DNA of 64,000 nt from UBA9676 sp963741615 (GTDB lineage: Bacteria; Actinomycetota; Actinomycetes; Streptosporangiales; Streptosporangiaceae), in NCBI GenBank assembly GCA_963741615.1, contig CAVUIU010000028.1:62001-126000 (forward strand), written 5' to 3'. This document shows positions 1 to 8,127 of this stretch, one piece after another. The translations under genes were made by a program, and so were the position numbers. A model generated the notes under the pieces. It did no database searches, was not told the origin of the DNA, and worked only from the letters and a program-made list of their open reading frames with translations. The stretch's first letter is position 1. Each line of letters starts with the position of its first letter.

Positions 1-1
1 C

Positions 2-223
2 CGGCCCCGCCCGCCCGGCCCGCCCGGCCCGGCCGGCCCGGCCCTGGCCTTGCTGGCGCTGCCGGTGGGGGTGGCCACCTTGCCCGCCTTGTCCGGCCCG
101 ATGGCCCCGGCGCTGCCGCTCGGGTTCGGGCTGACGGGCGCGTTCCCGCTCACCTGGCTCCAGCTGCGGCTCCGGCGGCGGCTGGCCAGGTCGCACCGGC
201 GTGGCCGCCCGGGGCGCGGGTGA
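2..223 (+). CDS. C-terminal part of a putative membrane protein (5' end outside window)
   Basis: The frame is open from the window edge to a TGA at 221-223. It encodes a Pro/Gly-rich stretch, then two hydrophobic segments (around ALALLALPVGVATLPAL and APALPLGFGLTGAFPL), then an Arg-rich tail. This looks like the end of a small integral membrane protein with a basic cytoplasmic terminus. The stop lies 4 nt before the rnhB ATG, which suggests co-transcription. I do not recognise a family. The Pro/Gly run could be simple GC-repeat DNA, so the coding call is tentative. Confidence 0.4.
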   Translation, partial: RPRPPGPPGPAGPALALLALPVGVATLPALSGPMAPALPLGFGLTGAFPLTWLQLRLRRRLARSHRRGRPGRG

Positions 224-227
224 GCTC

Positions 228-908
228 ATGCTGGTCCCCCCGGTGCGGCATCCCGGATACACCCCCCGGCGTGCGGCGGGCCTGACCGGATACGAGCGGG
301 TGCTCGCCCGGGCCGGCTTCGCGCAGGTGGCCGGGATCGACGAGGCGGGCCGTGGTGCCTGTGCCGGCCCGCTGGTGGTGGCGGCCGTCATGCTGGATCC
401 CCGCAAGCGGTCCGGCATCGGTGCTATCGCCGACTCCAAGTCGCTGTCGGCAGCCGCCCGCGAGGAGGCTTACGAGCAGGTGATGGCCCTGGCCCTGGCC
501 TGGCACGTGGTGGTCATACCGGCGGGGGAGATCGACGGGACCGGCCTGCATGTGTGCAACATCGCCGGGATGCGCCGGGCCCTGGCCGGCCTGTCCCCGC
601 AGCCGCAGTATGTGCTCACCGACGGTTTCCCCGTGCGCGGCCTGGGGATACCGGCGCTGGCCATGTGGAAGGGGGACGAGGTGGCCGCGTGCGTCGCCGC
701 CGCCTCAGTGGTTGCCAAGGTCACCCGGGACCGGCTCATGCGTGACCTGCACAAGCGCTATCCGGTGTACGGTTTCGCCAGGCACAAGGGGTATTCCACG
801 CGAGGTCACATGAAGGCGCTCACCGCCCATGGGCCGTGCCCCGAGCACCGGCTCTCCTTCGCGAACGTCGGTTGCGTGGCCCACGATCGAACGGGGCTGG
901 AGAATTGA
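228..908 (+). CDS. rnhB: Ribonuclease HII
   Basis: RNase HII cleaves the RNA strand of RNA-DNA hybrids and starts removal of single ribonucleotides from DNA. The 226-aa product has the family signature GIDEAGRG near residues 36-43 (catalytic Asp and Glu), DSK near 69-71, a TDGFPV strand with a further acidic ligand, and AASVVAKVTRDR with HKGY downstream. Length is normal for the actinobacterial form. I chose ATG 228 because it follows the upstream stop closely; GTG 201 would add nine residues inside the upstream gene. It begins the conserved rnhB-DUF2469-yraN-yifB-dprA block. Confidence 0.95.
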   Translation: MLVPPVRHPGYTPRRAAGLTGYERVLARAGFAQVAGIDEAGRGACAGPLVVAAVMLDPRKRSGIGAIADSKSLSAAAREEAYEQVMALALAWHVVVIPAGEIDGTGLHVCNIAGMRRALAGLSPQPQYVLTDGFPVRGLGIPALAMWKGDEVAACVAAASVVAKVTRDRLMRDLHKRYPVYGFARHKGYSTRGHMKALTAHGPCPEHRLSFANVGCVAHDRTGLEN

Positions 909-967
909 CCTATGGTTGATCTCATCCGGGCCGGAACTCCCGTTGCCGCCTGATCGGAGGTGTGACC

Positions 968-1282
968 ATGAGCGCGGAGGACCTCGAGAAGTACGAAACC
1001 GAGATGGAGTTGCAGCTCTATCGGGAGTACCGGGACGTCGTGAAGCTTTTCACCCATGTGGTGGAGACCGAGCGCCGGTTCTACCTGACCAATCAGGTCG
1101 AGCTGAACGTCCGCACCGCCGATAACGGCGAGGTCTTCTTCGAGGTCACCATGCAGGACGCCTGGGTATGGGACATGTACCGCCCTGCCCGTTTTGTGAA
1201 GAATGTAAGGGTGGTCACGTTCAAGGACGTCAACGTCGAGGAACTGGCCCAGAGCGATCTGGAACTGCCCGACCCCGATTAG
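968..1282 (+). CDS. DUF2469 family protein
   Basis: This 104-aa protein starts MSAEDLEKYETEME and contains YREYRDVVKLF and MQDAWVWDMYRPARFVKNV, nearly invariant hallmarks of the actinobacterial DUF2469 family. The function of the family is unknown. It is acidic, has no membrane segment and is probably a cytosolic housekeeping protein. A clean Shine-Dalgarno GGAGG at 956-960 supports ATG 968 over the in-frame GTG at 962. Its position directly after rnhB is the usual one in Actinobacteria. Confidence 0.93.
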   Translation: MSAEDLEKYETEMELQLYREYRDVVKLFTHVVETERRFYLTNQVELNVRTADNGEVFFEVTMQDAWVWDMYRPARFVKNVRVVTFKDVNVEELAQSDLELPDPD

Positions 1283-1505
1283 GCATGCCCAGGGCAGGTC
1301 CGTGGTGTCCGGCGGCCCGGCCTGAGCCCGCCTTGCCCGCCTTGCCCGGCAGGCGCCAGGCCACAGTTCCCCGCCTCATCAAAGCAAGAGGCAGCGACAA
1401 ACGGGCTCCCGCCGTCCACAGCTGACCCCCGCCCTCCACAGCCAACAAACCGGCCAAGCGGGCACCCCCGTCCTCCGGCAACATCGGCGGCGGAGGTGAT
1501 GATCC

Positions 1506-1862
1506 GTGAACACCAAGGACAGCCTGGGTCGGCGCGGTGAGCAGGCGGCCGTGGAGTATCTCGAACGTGCCGGGTTACGGATCCTCGACCGCAACTGGCG
1601 GTGCGCCGAGGGCGAGATCGACATCGTCGCGGCCGAGCGCCGGGTGCTGGTGATCTGCGAAGTCAAGACCCGCTCCGGCACCGGCTACGGCAGCCCGCTC
1701 GAGGCGATCACCCGGAGCAAGCGCGCCCGGCTGCGGCGGCTCGCCATCCGCTGGCTGGTCGCGCAGGGCCTGCTCTTCGACGAAGTGCGGATCGACGCGA
1801 TCGGGATTGTCCGGGACAAGCCGGGTCACTACCTGATCGAGCACGTGCGGGGGGTGGGCTAG
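1506..1862 (+). CDS. YraN/UPF0102 family putative endonuclease
   Basis: The 118-aa product matches UPF0102: GRRGEQAAVEYLERAG, then NWRCAEGEIDIVA and VLVICEVKTRSG. The conserved E, D and E-x-K residues form a PD-(D/E)XK-like nuclease fold; the exact substrate is not established for the family. GTG 1506 is preceded by GGAGG at 1492-1496. The stop TAG directly abuts the GTG start of the next gene, so translation of the two is likely coupled. The 223 bp between DUF2469 and this gene hold no gene or structure I can support. Confidence 0.92.
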   Translation: MNTKDSLGRRGEQAAVEYLERAGLRILDRNWRCAEGEIDIVAAERRVLVICEVKTRSGTGYGSPLEAITRSKRARLRRLAIRWLVAQGLLFDEVRIDAIGIVRDKPGHYLIEHVRGVG

Positions 1863-3473
1863 GTGCCCGTCGCGCGCACCTACTCCATCGCTCTGACCGG
1901 CGTGGAGGGCCATCCGGTCGAGATCGAGAGCGATATCGAGAACGGGCTGCCCGGGCTGCTGCTGGTCGGCCTGCCCGATACCGCGCTGCGCGAGGCTCGT
2001 GACCGGATCCGGGCCGCCATCATCAACAGCGGCGAGCAGTGGCCCCAGCGGCGGATCACGGTCGGGCTTTCCCCGGCCAGCCTGCCCAAGCGGGGCAGCG
2101 GCTTCGATCTGGGTATCGCCGTTTCGATCCTGGCTGCCGCGGGCGCGGTTCCCGCTGCCGCCATCGAGGGGGTCACCTTCCTGGGTGAGCTGGGACTGGA
2201 CGGGCGGCTGCGGCCGGTCCGCGGGGTTCTCCCGGCCGTGGCGGGCGCGGCCGCCGCTGGGTTCCGCAAGGTCGCTGTCCCGGAAACCAGCGCGCCGGAG
2301 GCGGCCCTGGTGCCGGGGTTGTCGGTGCTCGGAGCGCCTACCCTCGGGGCGCTGCTGGCCTGGCTGCGGGGGGAGCGCGGAACGGAGCGGGCGGCCACGG
2401 TGCGGATGTCCGGCGCGGGAGCCGGCGTTGCGCCGGTGCGGGCAGGCAGCCCGGATGCCGCGGGCCTGCCGGGTGGGACCCGTTCGCGTCATCACCTCGG
2501 CCAGCCGGGCGGCCGTCCTGACCTGGCCGACGTCCTGGGGCAGCCCGCGGCGCGCCGCGCCGCCGAAATCTGCGCGGCCGGCGGCCACCACCTCTCGCTG
2601 CTGGGGCCGCCAGGCGCCGGCAAGACCATGCTCGCCGAGCGGATCCCGACCATCCTGCCCGTCCTGGACCGGCCTGCCGCGCTCGAGGTCACCGCGATCC
2701 ATTCCGTGGCGGGGACCTTGCCCACCGGCAGCCCGCTGATGACCGAGCCCCCGTTCTGCGCACCGCATCACACGGCGACCAAGGCCGCGATCGTCGGCGG
2801 CGGCAGCGGCGTCATCCGGCCCGGTGCGGCCTCCCTCGCCCATCTGGGCTGTCTTTTCCTCGACGAGGCACCCGAATTCGGCCGCGACGTGCTGGACGCC
2901 TTACGGCAGCCACTGGAGTCAGGCGAGGTGGTGGTGGCCCGGTCGGGCCTGACGGCTCGCTTCCCGGCCAGGTTCACGCTGGTGCTGGCGGCCAACCCGT
3001 GCCCCTGCGCGAAAGGCCCTGCCTCGGGTGCTGGCTGCACCTGCACGCCGACGGAACGCCGGCGCTATCTGGCCCGGCTGTCCGGCCCGCTGCTGGACCG
3101 GGTGGACGTCAAGGTCGAGTTCCTGCCGGTGAGCCGCGCCGAACTGCTCAGCGACCGCGGTTTCGCCGAGCCGAGTTCGGAGGTGGCGAAGCGGGTCGAG
3201 GCCGCGCGGGGGCGGGCCGCGGCCCGGCTCAGGCACAGCCCATGGCGGCTCAACGCGGAGATCCCGGGCAGTGAGCTGCGGCGCAGTTTCGCCCCGGGGC
3301 GCGGGGCGCTCGCACCGCTGGAACGGGCCATGGACCTCGGGGAGATCAGCGCCCGCGGGGTCGACAGGGTGATCCGGGTCGCCTGGACGCTGGCCGATCT
3401 GGCGGGCGTGGCCAGGCCCACGGCCGATGAGACCAGCTACGCGCTGGGGTTGTGGCTGGGGGTGGGGCGGTGA
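1863..3473 (+). CDS. YifB/ComM-like Mg-chelatase family AAA+ ATPase
   Basis: This 536-aa protein has an N-terminal Lon-like domain (VARTYSIALTGVEG to about residue 170) and a central Mg-chelatase type ATPase with Walker A GPPGAGKT near residue 245 and Walker B CLFLDEAPEF near 330. A C-terminal ChlI-like domain follows. ComM homologues act as branch-migration helicases that help integrate foreign DNA, which fits the adjacent dprA. A low-complexity linker (about residues 180-225) separates the first two domains and is longer than usual. The GTG start abuts the yraN stop, and the gene overlaps dprA by four bases. Confidence 0.93.
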   Translation: MPVARTYSIALTGVEGHPVEIESDIENGLPGLLLVGLPDTALREARDRIRAAIINSGEQWPQRRITVGLSPASLPKRGSGFDLGIAVSILAAAGAVPAAAIEGVTFLGELGLDGRLRPVRGVLPAVAGAAAAGFRKVAVPETSAPEAALVPGLSVLGAPTLGALLAWLRGERGTERAATVRMSGAGAGVAPVRAGSPDAAGLPGGTRSRHHLGQPGGRPDLADVLGQPAARRAAEICAAGGHHLSLLGPPGAGKTMLAERIPTILPVLDRPAALEVTAIHSVAGTLPTGSPLMTEPPFCAPHHTATKAAIVGGGSGVIRPGAASLAHLGCLFLDEAPEFGRDVLDALRQPLESGEVVVARSGLTARFPARFTLVLAANPCPCAKGPASGAGCTCTPTERRRYLARLSGPLLDRVDVKVEFLPVSRAELLSDRGFAEPSSEVAKRVEAARGRAAARLRHSPWRLNAEIPGSELRRSFAPGRGALAPLERAMDLGEISARGVDRVIRVAWTLADLAGVARPTADETSYALGLWLGVGR

Positions 3474-4615
3474 GCGACGTCAGCGGCGAGGAGCGGCTGG
3501 CCCGGGCCGCCCTCACCTACGTGGCCGAGCCTGGCGATCCGGTCATGGGTGCCCTGCTGCGCTCCCGCGCCCCGGCCGAGATCGTGACCGCCCTCATCCA
3601 GGGACGGGCGCCGGCGCCCCCGGCGTCCCCGGCGGCCTGCCTGCCCGGGCTGGACCGGGCCCTGCGGCGGTGGGCATCCCGGCTCGGTGAGGCGCTGGCC
3701 GCTCCCGCCCTGGACAGCTGGCAGCGGGAAGGCATCCGGCTGGTGTGTCCCGGGGACCCCGGGTGGCCAGGCCAGCTTGACGTGCTGGGCGACGCGCGCC
3801 CCTGGGCGCTGTGGGTCCGGGGCGCCGGGGACCTTCGCTACGCGTGCCTGCGCTCGGTGTCCATCGTGGGTACCCGCTCGGCGACCGCTTATGGCTCGCA
3901 CGTCTGCACGGAAATGGCCGCGACACTGGCCGGGCGCGGGTGGACGGTCATCTCTGGCGGTGCGTTCGGCATCGACGGCTGCGCGCACCGTGCCGCGGTT
4001 GCCGCCGACGGGATGACGATCGCCGTCCTCGCCTGCGGCGTCGATCGCGACTACCCGCTGGGCCACTACGGGCTCTTCCGCGCCATCCGCGCGAACGGCG
4101 CGGTCATCAGCGAGTGGCCGCCGGGCCGCATGCCCACCCGTCCCGGGTTCCTGGTCCGCAACCGGGTGATTGCCGCCCTCAGCCGCGGCACCGTCGTGGT
4201 GGAGGCGGCGCTGCGCAGCGGTGCGCTGAACACCGCCCGGCACGCACGTGACCAGAACCGGCCGCTGATGGCGGTGCCGGGGCCGGTGACCTCGGCGCTG
4301 TCAGCCGGCTGTCACGAGATCATCCGAGAGTGGGGCGCCGTTTGCGTGACCGGTGCCCAGGACGTGGTGGAAGTGCTCTCGTTTTCCTCCGACGAACCGC
4401 CGGGCCGCGCCCGCGGCCCCGTGCTGCCGCGCGACGCGCTCGACCCGGTGACGCGCCGGGTGCTGGAAGCGGTCCCCGCCCGCGCGGGGCGCGGCCCGGC
4501 CCGGATCGCGGTGGCGGCCGGCGTCGGCTTCGACACCGCCATCCGCTGTCTCGGCGCGCTCGCGGCGGCCGGTTTCGTCGAGCGTTGCGAGCGAGGCTGG
4601 CGGATACGTCGATGA
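3470..4615 (+). CDS. dprA: DNA-processing protein DprA
   Basis: DprA binds incoming single-stranded DNA and loads RecA. The 381-aa product shows an N-terminal SAM-like region, then the Rossmann-fold core: VGTRSATAYG, SGGAFGIDGCAHRAA, an actinobacterial CGVDRDYP motif, and the GFLVRNRVIAALSRGTVVVEA segment that lines the DNA-binding pocket. A winged-helix DML1-like domain follows at the C-terminus. GTG 3470 overlaps the yifB TGA (GTGA), so this start is preferred over GTG 3452. It ends the competence-type block. whiG, which follows dprA in some actinomycetes, is not found here. Confidence 0.95.
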   Translation: MSDVSGEERLARAALTYVAEPGDPVMGALLRSRAPAEIVTALIQGRAPAPPASPAACLPGLDRALRRWASRLGEALAAPALDSWQREGIRLVCPGDPGWPGQLDVLGDARPWALWVRGAGDLRYACLRSVSIVGTRSATAYGSHVCTEMAATLAGRGWTVISGGAFGIDGCAHRAAVAADGMTIAVLACGVDRDYPLGHYGLFRAIRANGAVISEWPPGRMPTRPGFLVRNRVIAALSRGTVVVEAALRSGALNTARHARDQNRPLMAVPGPVTSALSAGCHEIIREWGAVCVTGAQDVVEVLSFSSDEPPGRARGPVLPRDALDPVTRRVLEAVPARAGRGPARIAVAAGVGFDTAIRCLGALAAAGFVERCERGWRIRR

Positions 4616-4657
4616 TTATGCAAGTTCTGCCCGATTTCGGGCAGGACTTTGCCTTCC

Positions 4658-4960
4658 ATGGGCACAATCGTCCATGCTAGGGCTGTGGCAGGCGCGCAAC
4701 GACAGTTCGATGACCTGATTGCCCATGTGACCCGCAGCAGCCCGATGGACCCCGGGGAGGCGGCACGGTTGATCGACGATGTGGTCGGGTACTTCTCCGA
4801 GCCAGCGCAGGCATTTGTCCGCAGGCGCCACGGGGAGCTGAAGGCGCGGGGCCTGTCCAACGACCGGGCTTTCCATCAGATTGCGGTTGAGCTGCAGCAA
4901 CGGCTGGTGGCGCCGCCCCAGTACTCGCTGCGCCAGCTACGCCGCATCATCTACGGCTGA
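4658..4960 (+). CDS. Small hypothetical protein upstream of glmS
   Basis: The 100-aa product has no membrane segment. Its core, roughly residues 30-100, reads DPGEAARLIDDVVGYFSEP, then FVRRRHGELKARGLSND, and ends SLRQLRRIIYG. It is helical, basic in its second half and coding-like, and resembles small conserved hypothetical proteins of actinobacteria, but I cannot assign a function. Starts at GTG 4685 or ATG 4733 are also possible because the first 25 residues look unconstrained. It lies 12 nt upstream of glmS on the same strand. Confidence 0.6.
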   Translation: MGTIVHARAVAGAQRQFDDLIAHVTRSSPMDPGEAARLIDDVVGYFSEPAQAFVRRRHGELKARGLSNDRAFHQIAVELQQRLVAPPQYSLRQLRRIIYG

Positions 4961-4972
4961 CGGGGGCAGAGC

Positions 4973-6785
4973 ATGTGCGGCATCGTCGCTCACATCGGGG
5001 GCCGTGACTGCGTGCCCGTCCTGCTGGAAGGGCTGGCCCGGCTGGAGTACCGGGGATATGACTCGGCCGGGATCGCGGTCGTGAGCCGCTCCGGCGAGGT
5101 GCGGGTACGCAAGACCAAGGGCCGGGTGGCCGATCTGGCGGCCGGACTGCCCGCCCGGTTCAAGGGCAGCCCGGGCATCGGCCACACCCGGTGGGCGACC
5201 CACGGCGAGCCGAGCGACGCCAACGCGCATCCGCACGTATCCGGGCCCGTCGCGATCGTGCACAACGGGATCATCGAGAATGCCGACGAGCTACGCGCCA
5301 AGCTGACCGCGGGCGGAGCCGTGTTCACATCCGAGACCGACAGCGAGGTCCTTGCCCATCTGATCGCGGCAGGCCCTGCCGACGACCTGGAAGAGGCGGT
5401 CCGCCAGGCGCTGACCTCGGTTGTCGGCACCTACGGCGTGGTGGTTCTCGATGCCCGCCACAGCGACCAGATCGTGGCCGCCCGCAACGGGAGCCCGGTC
5501 GTGCTCGGCATCGGTGACAAGGAGATGTTCGTCGCCTCGGACATTGCCGCGCTGGTCCGTTACACCCGCCAGGTGGTGCATCTCGACGACGGTGAGGTGG
5601 CCACGGTGCGCGCCGACGGTTTCCGCACCGCCACCCTCGATGCCCGCGCCACCACCAAGCAGCCGTCCATCATCGACACCGAGCTGGCCTCGTATGACGC
5701 CGAGGGCTACACCCACTTCATGCGCAAGGAGATCCACGAGCAGCCCCGCGCCATCGAGCGGGCACTGCGCGGGCGGCTCGACGGCAGGTTCCACACCGCG
5801 CACCTCGGCGGCCTGAACATGGACGCCCGCGAGCTCCGGGAGATCCGCCGGGTGCTGGTGCTCGGCTGCGGCTCCGCCTATTACGCCGGGCAGGTCGGCG
5901 CGCAGCTCATCGAGGACCTGGCGCGGATCCCCGCCGCCGCGGAGCCGGCCAGAATTCCGCTACCGCAACCCCGTGGTGGAAGCGGACACGCTCTACGTCG
6001 GGGTGAGCCAGTCCGGCGAGACATACGACACGCTGGCCGCGGTGCAGGAACTGAAGCGCAAGGGCGGCCAGGTGCTCGGGGTGGTGAACTCGGTTGGCAG
6101 CGCCATCGCGCGGGAGTGCGGGGGCGGCCTGTACCTGCACGCCGGCCCGGAGGTCTCCGTCACCTCCACGAAGACCTTCACCGCCACGGCCGTGGCGTTC
6201 GCCCTGCTGGCCCTGCACCTGGGCCGCATCCACGACCTGTCCCCCGCTGACGGCAGCCGCATCGTGGCCGGGCTGCGTGCGCTTCCCGCGCAGATCGAGG
6301 AGGTGCTGAGCGGGGAACAGCGCATTGCGGACATCGCCGCCGGGCTGGTGGATTGCCGGGGCATGTTCTTCATCGGGCGGGTCCGCGGCTGGCCGGTAGC
6401 CCGGGAGGGAGCGCAGAAGCTCAAGGAGGTCTCGTACCTGCATGCGGAGGCGTACCCGGCCAGCGAGCTCAAGCATGGCCCGCTCGCCCTGGTCGGCCCC
6501 GAGCTGCCGACGGTCGCGATCGTGCCGGACGACGATCTGCTCGACAAGAACCTGTCCACGCTGGGTGAGATCCGCGCCAGGCGCGGCCCGGTGCTGGCGG
6601 TCGGGCACAACGAGCTGGATCCCAGGCTTGCCGGCCAGACGATCCGGGTGCCCAAGAACGAGCCGGAACTGGACCCGATCCTGCTGTCCGTGCCACTGCA
6701 GATGCTCGCTTACCACACGGCAGTCGCGCTCGGGAACGACGTGGACAAGCCACGCAACCTGGCGAAGAGTGTCACGGTGGAGTGA
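4973..6785 (+). pseudogene. glmS: Glutamine-fructose-6-phosphate aminotransferase, frameshifted
   Basis: GlmS makes glucosamine-6-phosphate for peptidoglycan. The first frame (4973 to about 5950) carries the class II glutaminase with catalytic Cys2 (MCGIVAHIGG) and the start of the sugar isomerase half. The second frame (about 5952-6785) continues exactly where the first fails, with EFRYRNPVVEADTLYVG, the SIS motif VSQSGETYDT, TSTKTF, SELKHGPLALV and the C-terminal KSVTVE. Adding two bases near 5951 (between the GCC for Ala and the GAA for Glu) would restore one protein of about 604 residues. The enzyme is normally essential, so this is either a sequence error or there is another copy. No other decay is visible. 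Confidence 0.9.
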
Positions 6786-6813
6786 GCACCGGCCGGTGCC
6801 GCACACTGGGGCC

Positions 6814-7800
6814 ATGGACGGGCCGGGACCAGAGCCGCTGCCGGAGCGGATGCAGGCCGCGCTCGACGGATTCGGGCGCCACCTCGCGGCCGGGCGCGGG
6901 CTGTCCCCGCACACGGTTCGCGCCTATACCGGTGACGTCCGGTCCCTGCTGGAGCACGCGGCGCGGGGCGCCATCACCGCGCCGGACGGGCTGGACATAG
7001 CGGTCGTGCGGCGCTGGCTGGCCAGCCAGCACGGCACCGGCCACGCCCGCGCGACGCTGGCCCGCCGGGCCGCGGCCGCCCGCACGTTCACCGCCTGGGC
7101 GTGTGCCCATGGCTGGCTCAGCACCGACCCCGGCCCGATGCTCGGGACCGCGAGAATCCGGCGCCGCCTTCCCCAGGTGCCGCGCCAGGACCAGATGGCC
7201 GCCGTCCTGTCCGCGGCCAGGCCCGGGCTCGGGGAATCTGCCGGCACCGGTGCCGGCACCGGGGGCAGGGACAGCGGGCGCGGGCCGGAGGCGGAACTGG
7301 CCCTCCGGGATGCCGCGATCATGGAACTGCTGTACGCGACCGGCATCCGGGTCAGCGAATTGTGCGGTCTCGACGTCGACGATCTCGACGAGGGGCGGAA
7401 CACCGTCCGGGTACTGGGCAAGGGCGGCCGGGAGCGCACGGTGCCCGTCGGGCTGCCGGCGATCCGGGCGGTGGCCGTCTGGCGGCGGGCGGGCCGTCCG
7501 GTGCTTGCCGCGCCGGGCAGCGGTCCCGCCCTGTTCCTCGGCGCACGCGGCGGCCGCCTTGATCCGCGCACCGCACGGCGGGTGGTGCATGCCCGGCTGG
7601 CCGCGGTGGACGGCGTGCCCGAATCCGGGCCGCACGGGCTCCGGCACGCCGCCGCCACACATCTGCTGGAAGGCGGGGCCGACCTGAGGAGCGTGCAGGA
7701 GATCCTGGGCCATGCCTCCCTGGCGAGCACGCAGATCTACACCCATGTTTCGGTGGAGCGGCTGACGGCCGCGTACCGGCAGGCTCACCCCCGGGCATAG
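6814..7800 (+). CDS. xerC: Tyrosine recombinase XerC-like
   Basis: The 328-aa product has an N-terminal SAM-like core-binding domain (FGRHLAAGRGLSPHTVRAYTG) and a C-terminal phage-integrase catalytic domain. Catalytic residues are visible: Arg in YATGIRVSEL, Lys in GKGGRERTVP, the H-x-L-R-H box GLRHAAATHLLEGGAD, LGHASLASTQIYTHV and the nucleophilic Tyr within it. A Gly/Thr/Ser-rich insertion (around residues 140-160) separates the domains. Its position between dprA/glmS and rpsB is that of the chromosomal dimer-resolving recombinase, not of a prophage integrase; no attachment site is seen beside it. Confidence 0.88.
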   Translation: MDGPGPEPLPERMQAALDGFGRHLAAGRGLSPHTVRAYTGDVRSLLEHAARGAITAPDGLDIAVVRRWLASQHGTGHARATLARRAAAARTFTAWACAHGWLSTDPGPMLGTARIRRRLPQVPRQDQMAAVLSAARPGLGESAGTGAGTGGRDSGRGPEAELALRDAAIMELLYATGIRVSELCGLDVDDLDEGRNTVRVLGKGGRERTVPVGLPAIRAVAVWRRAGRPVLAAPGSGPALFLGARGGRLDPRTARRVVHARLAAVDGVPESGPHGLRHAAATHLLEGGADLRSVQEILGHASLASTQIYTHVSVERLTAAYRQAHPRA

Positions 7801-8127
7801 GCCGGCACCGGGCGATGGGGCCCCGGGCAGCGGCCCCGGTGCTGCGGCACCGGGCCTGCGGGGGGGCTGTCGGGCACGGAGCGGCCCGAACCGCCGGGAA
7901 CGGGTAGACTACGGGGCGGTCGCGAAGGTCCCGTGCGCTTTGGCGCACCCGGCTTCCGGCCAAATTCGCGCGTCCGCCTGCCATTGGCAGATCCGGCCGG
8001 ACTTTCCGGTTGGGGCGCACCTCATCGGTCTGCGGGCCTTACCGCAGTGGGGTGCACGCGGGCGCCAGGACCAACCGAGCGCGCCCGTGCCCCACGACAC
8101 GGCGCATGACAGGAAGGGGACACCGGC
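7801..8127 (+). promoter_or_regulatory. rpsB leader region
   Basis: This 327-bp gene-free stretch must contain the rpsB-tsf promoter and leader. A -10-like TAGACT lies at 7905-7910, but I see no convincing -35 at the right distance. A perfect 6-bp hairpin GTGCGC/GCGCAC with a TTTG loop is at 7933-7948. A Shine-Dalgarno AGGAAGGGG at 8111-8119 precedes the rpsB ATG. Autoregulation by ribosomal protein S2 is known in other bacteria, but no specific S2-binding structure can be claimed here. Confidence 0.4.

Noticed and set aside
1575..2843. Long minus-strand open frame opposite yraN/yifB
   Set aside because: It is Arg/Gly/Pro-rich, lacks domain motifs and lies opposite two confidently assigned genes; high GC gives long antisense frames.
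6814..7800. Tyrosine recombinase as a sign of an integrated element
   Set aside because: It sits in the conserved dprA-rpsB neighbourhood and looks like chromosomal XerC; no attachment repeats or mobile genes flank it.
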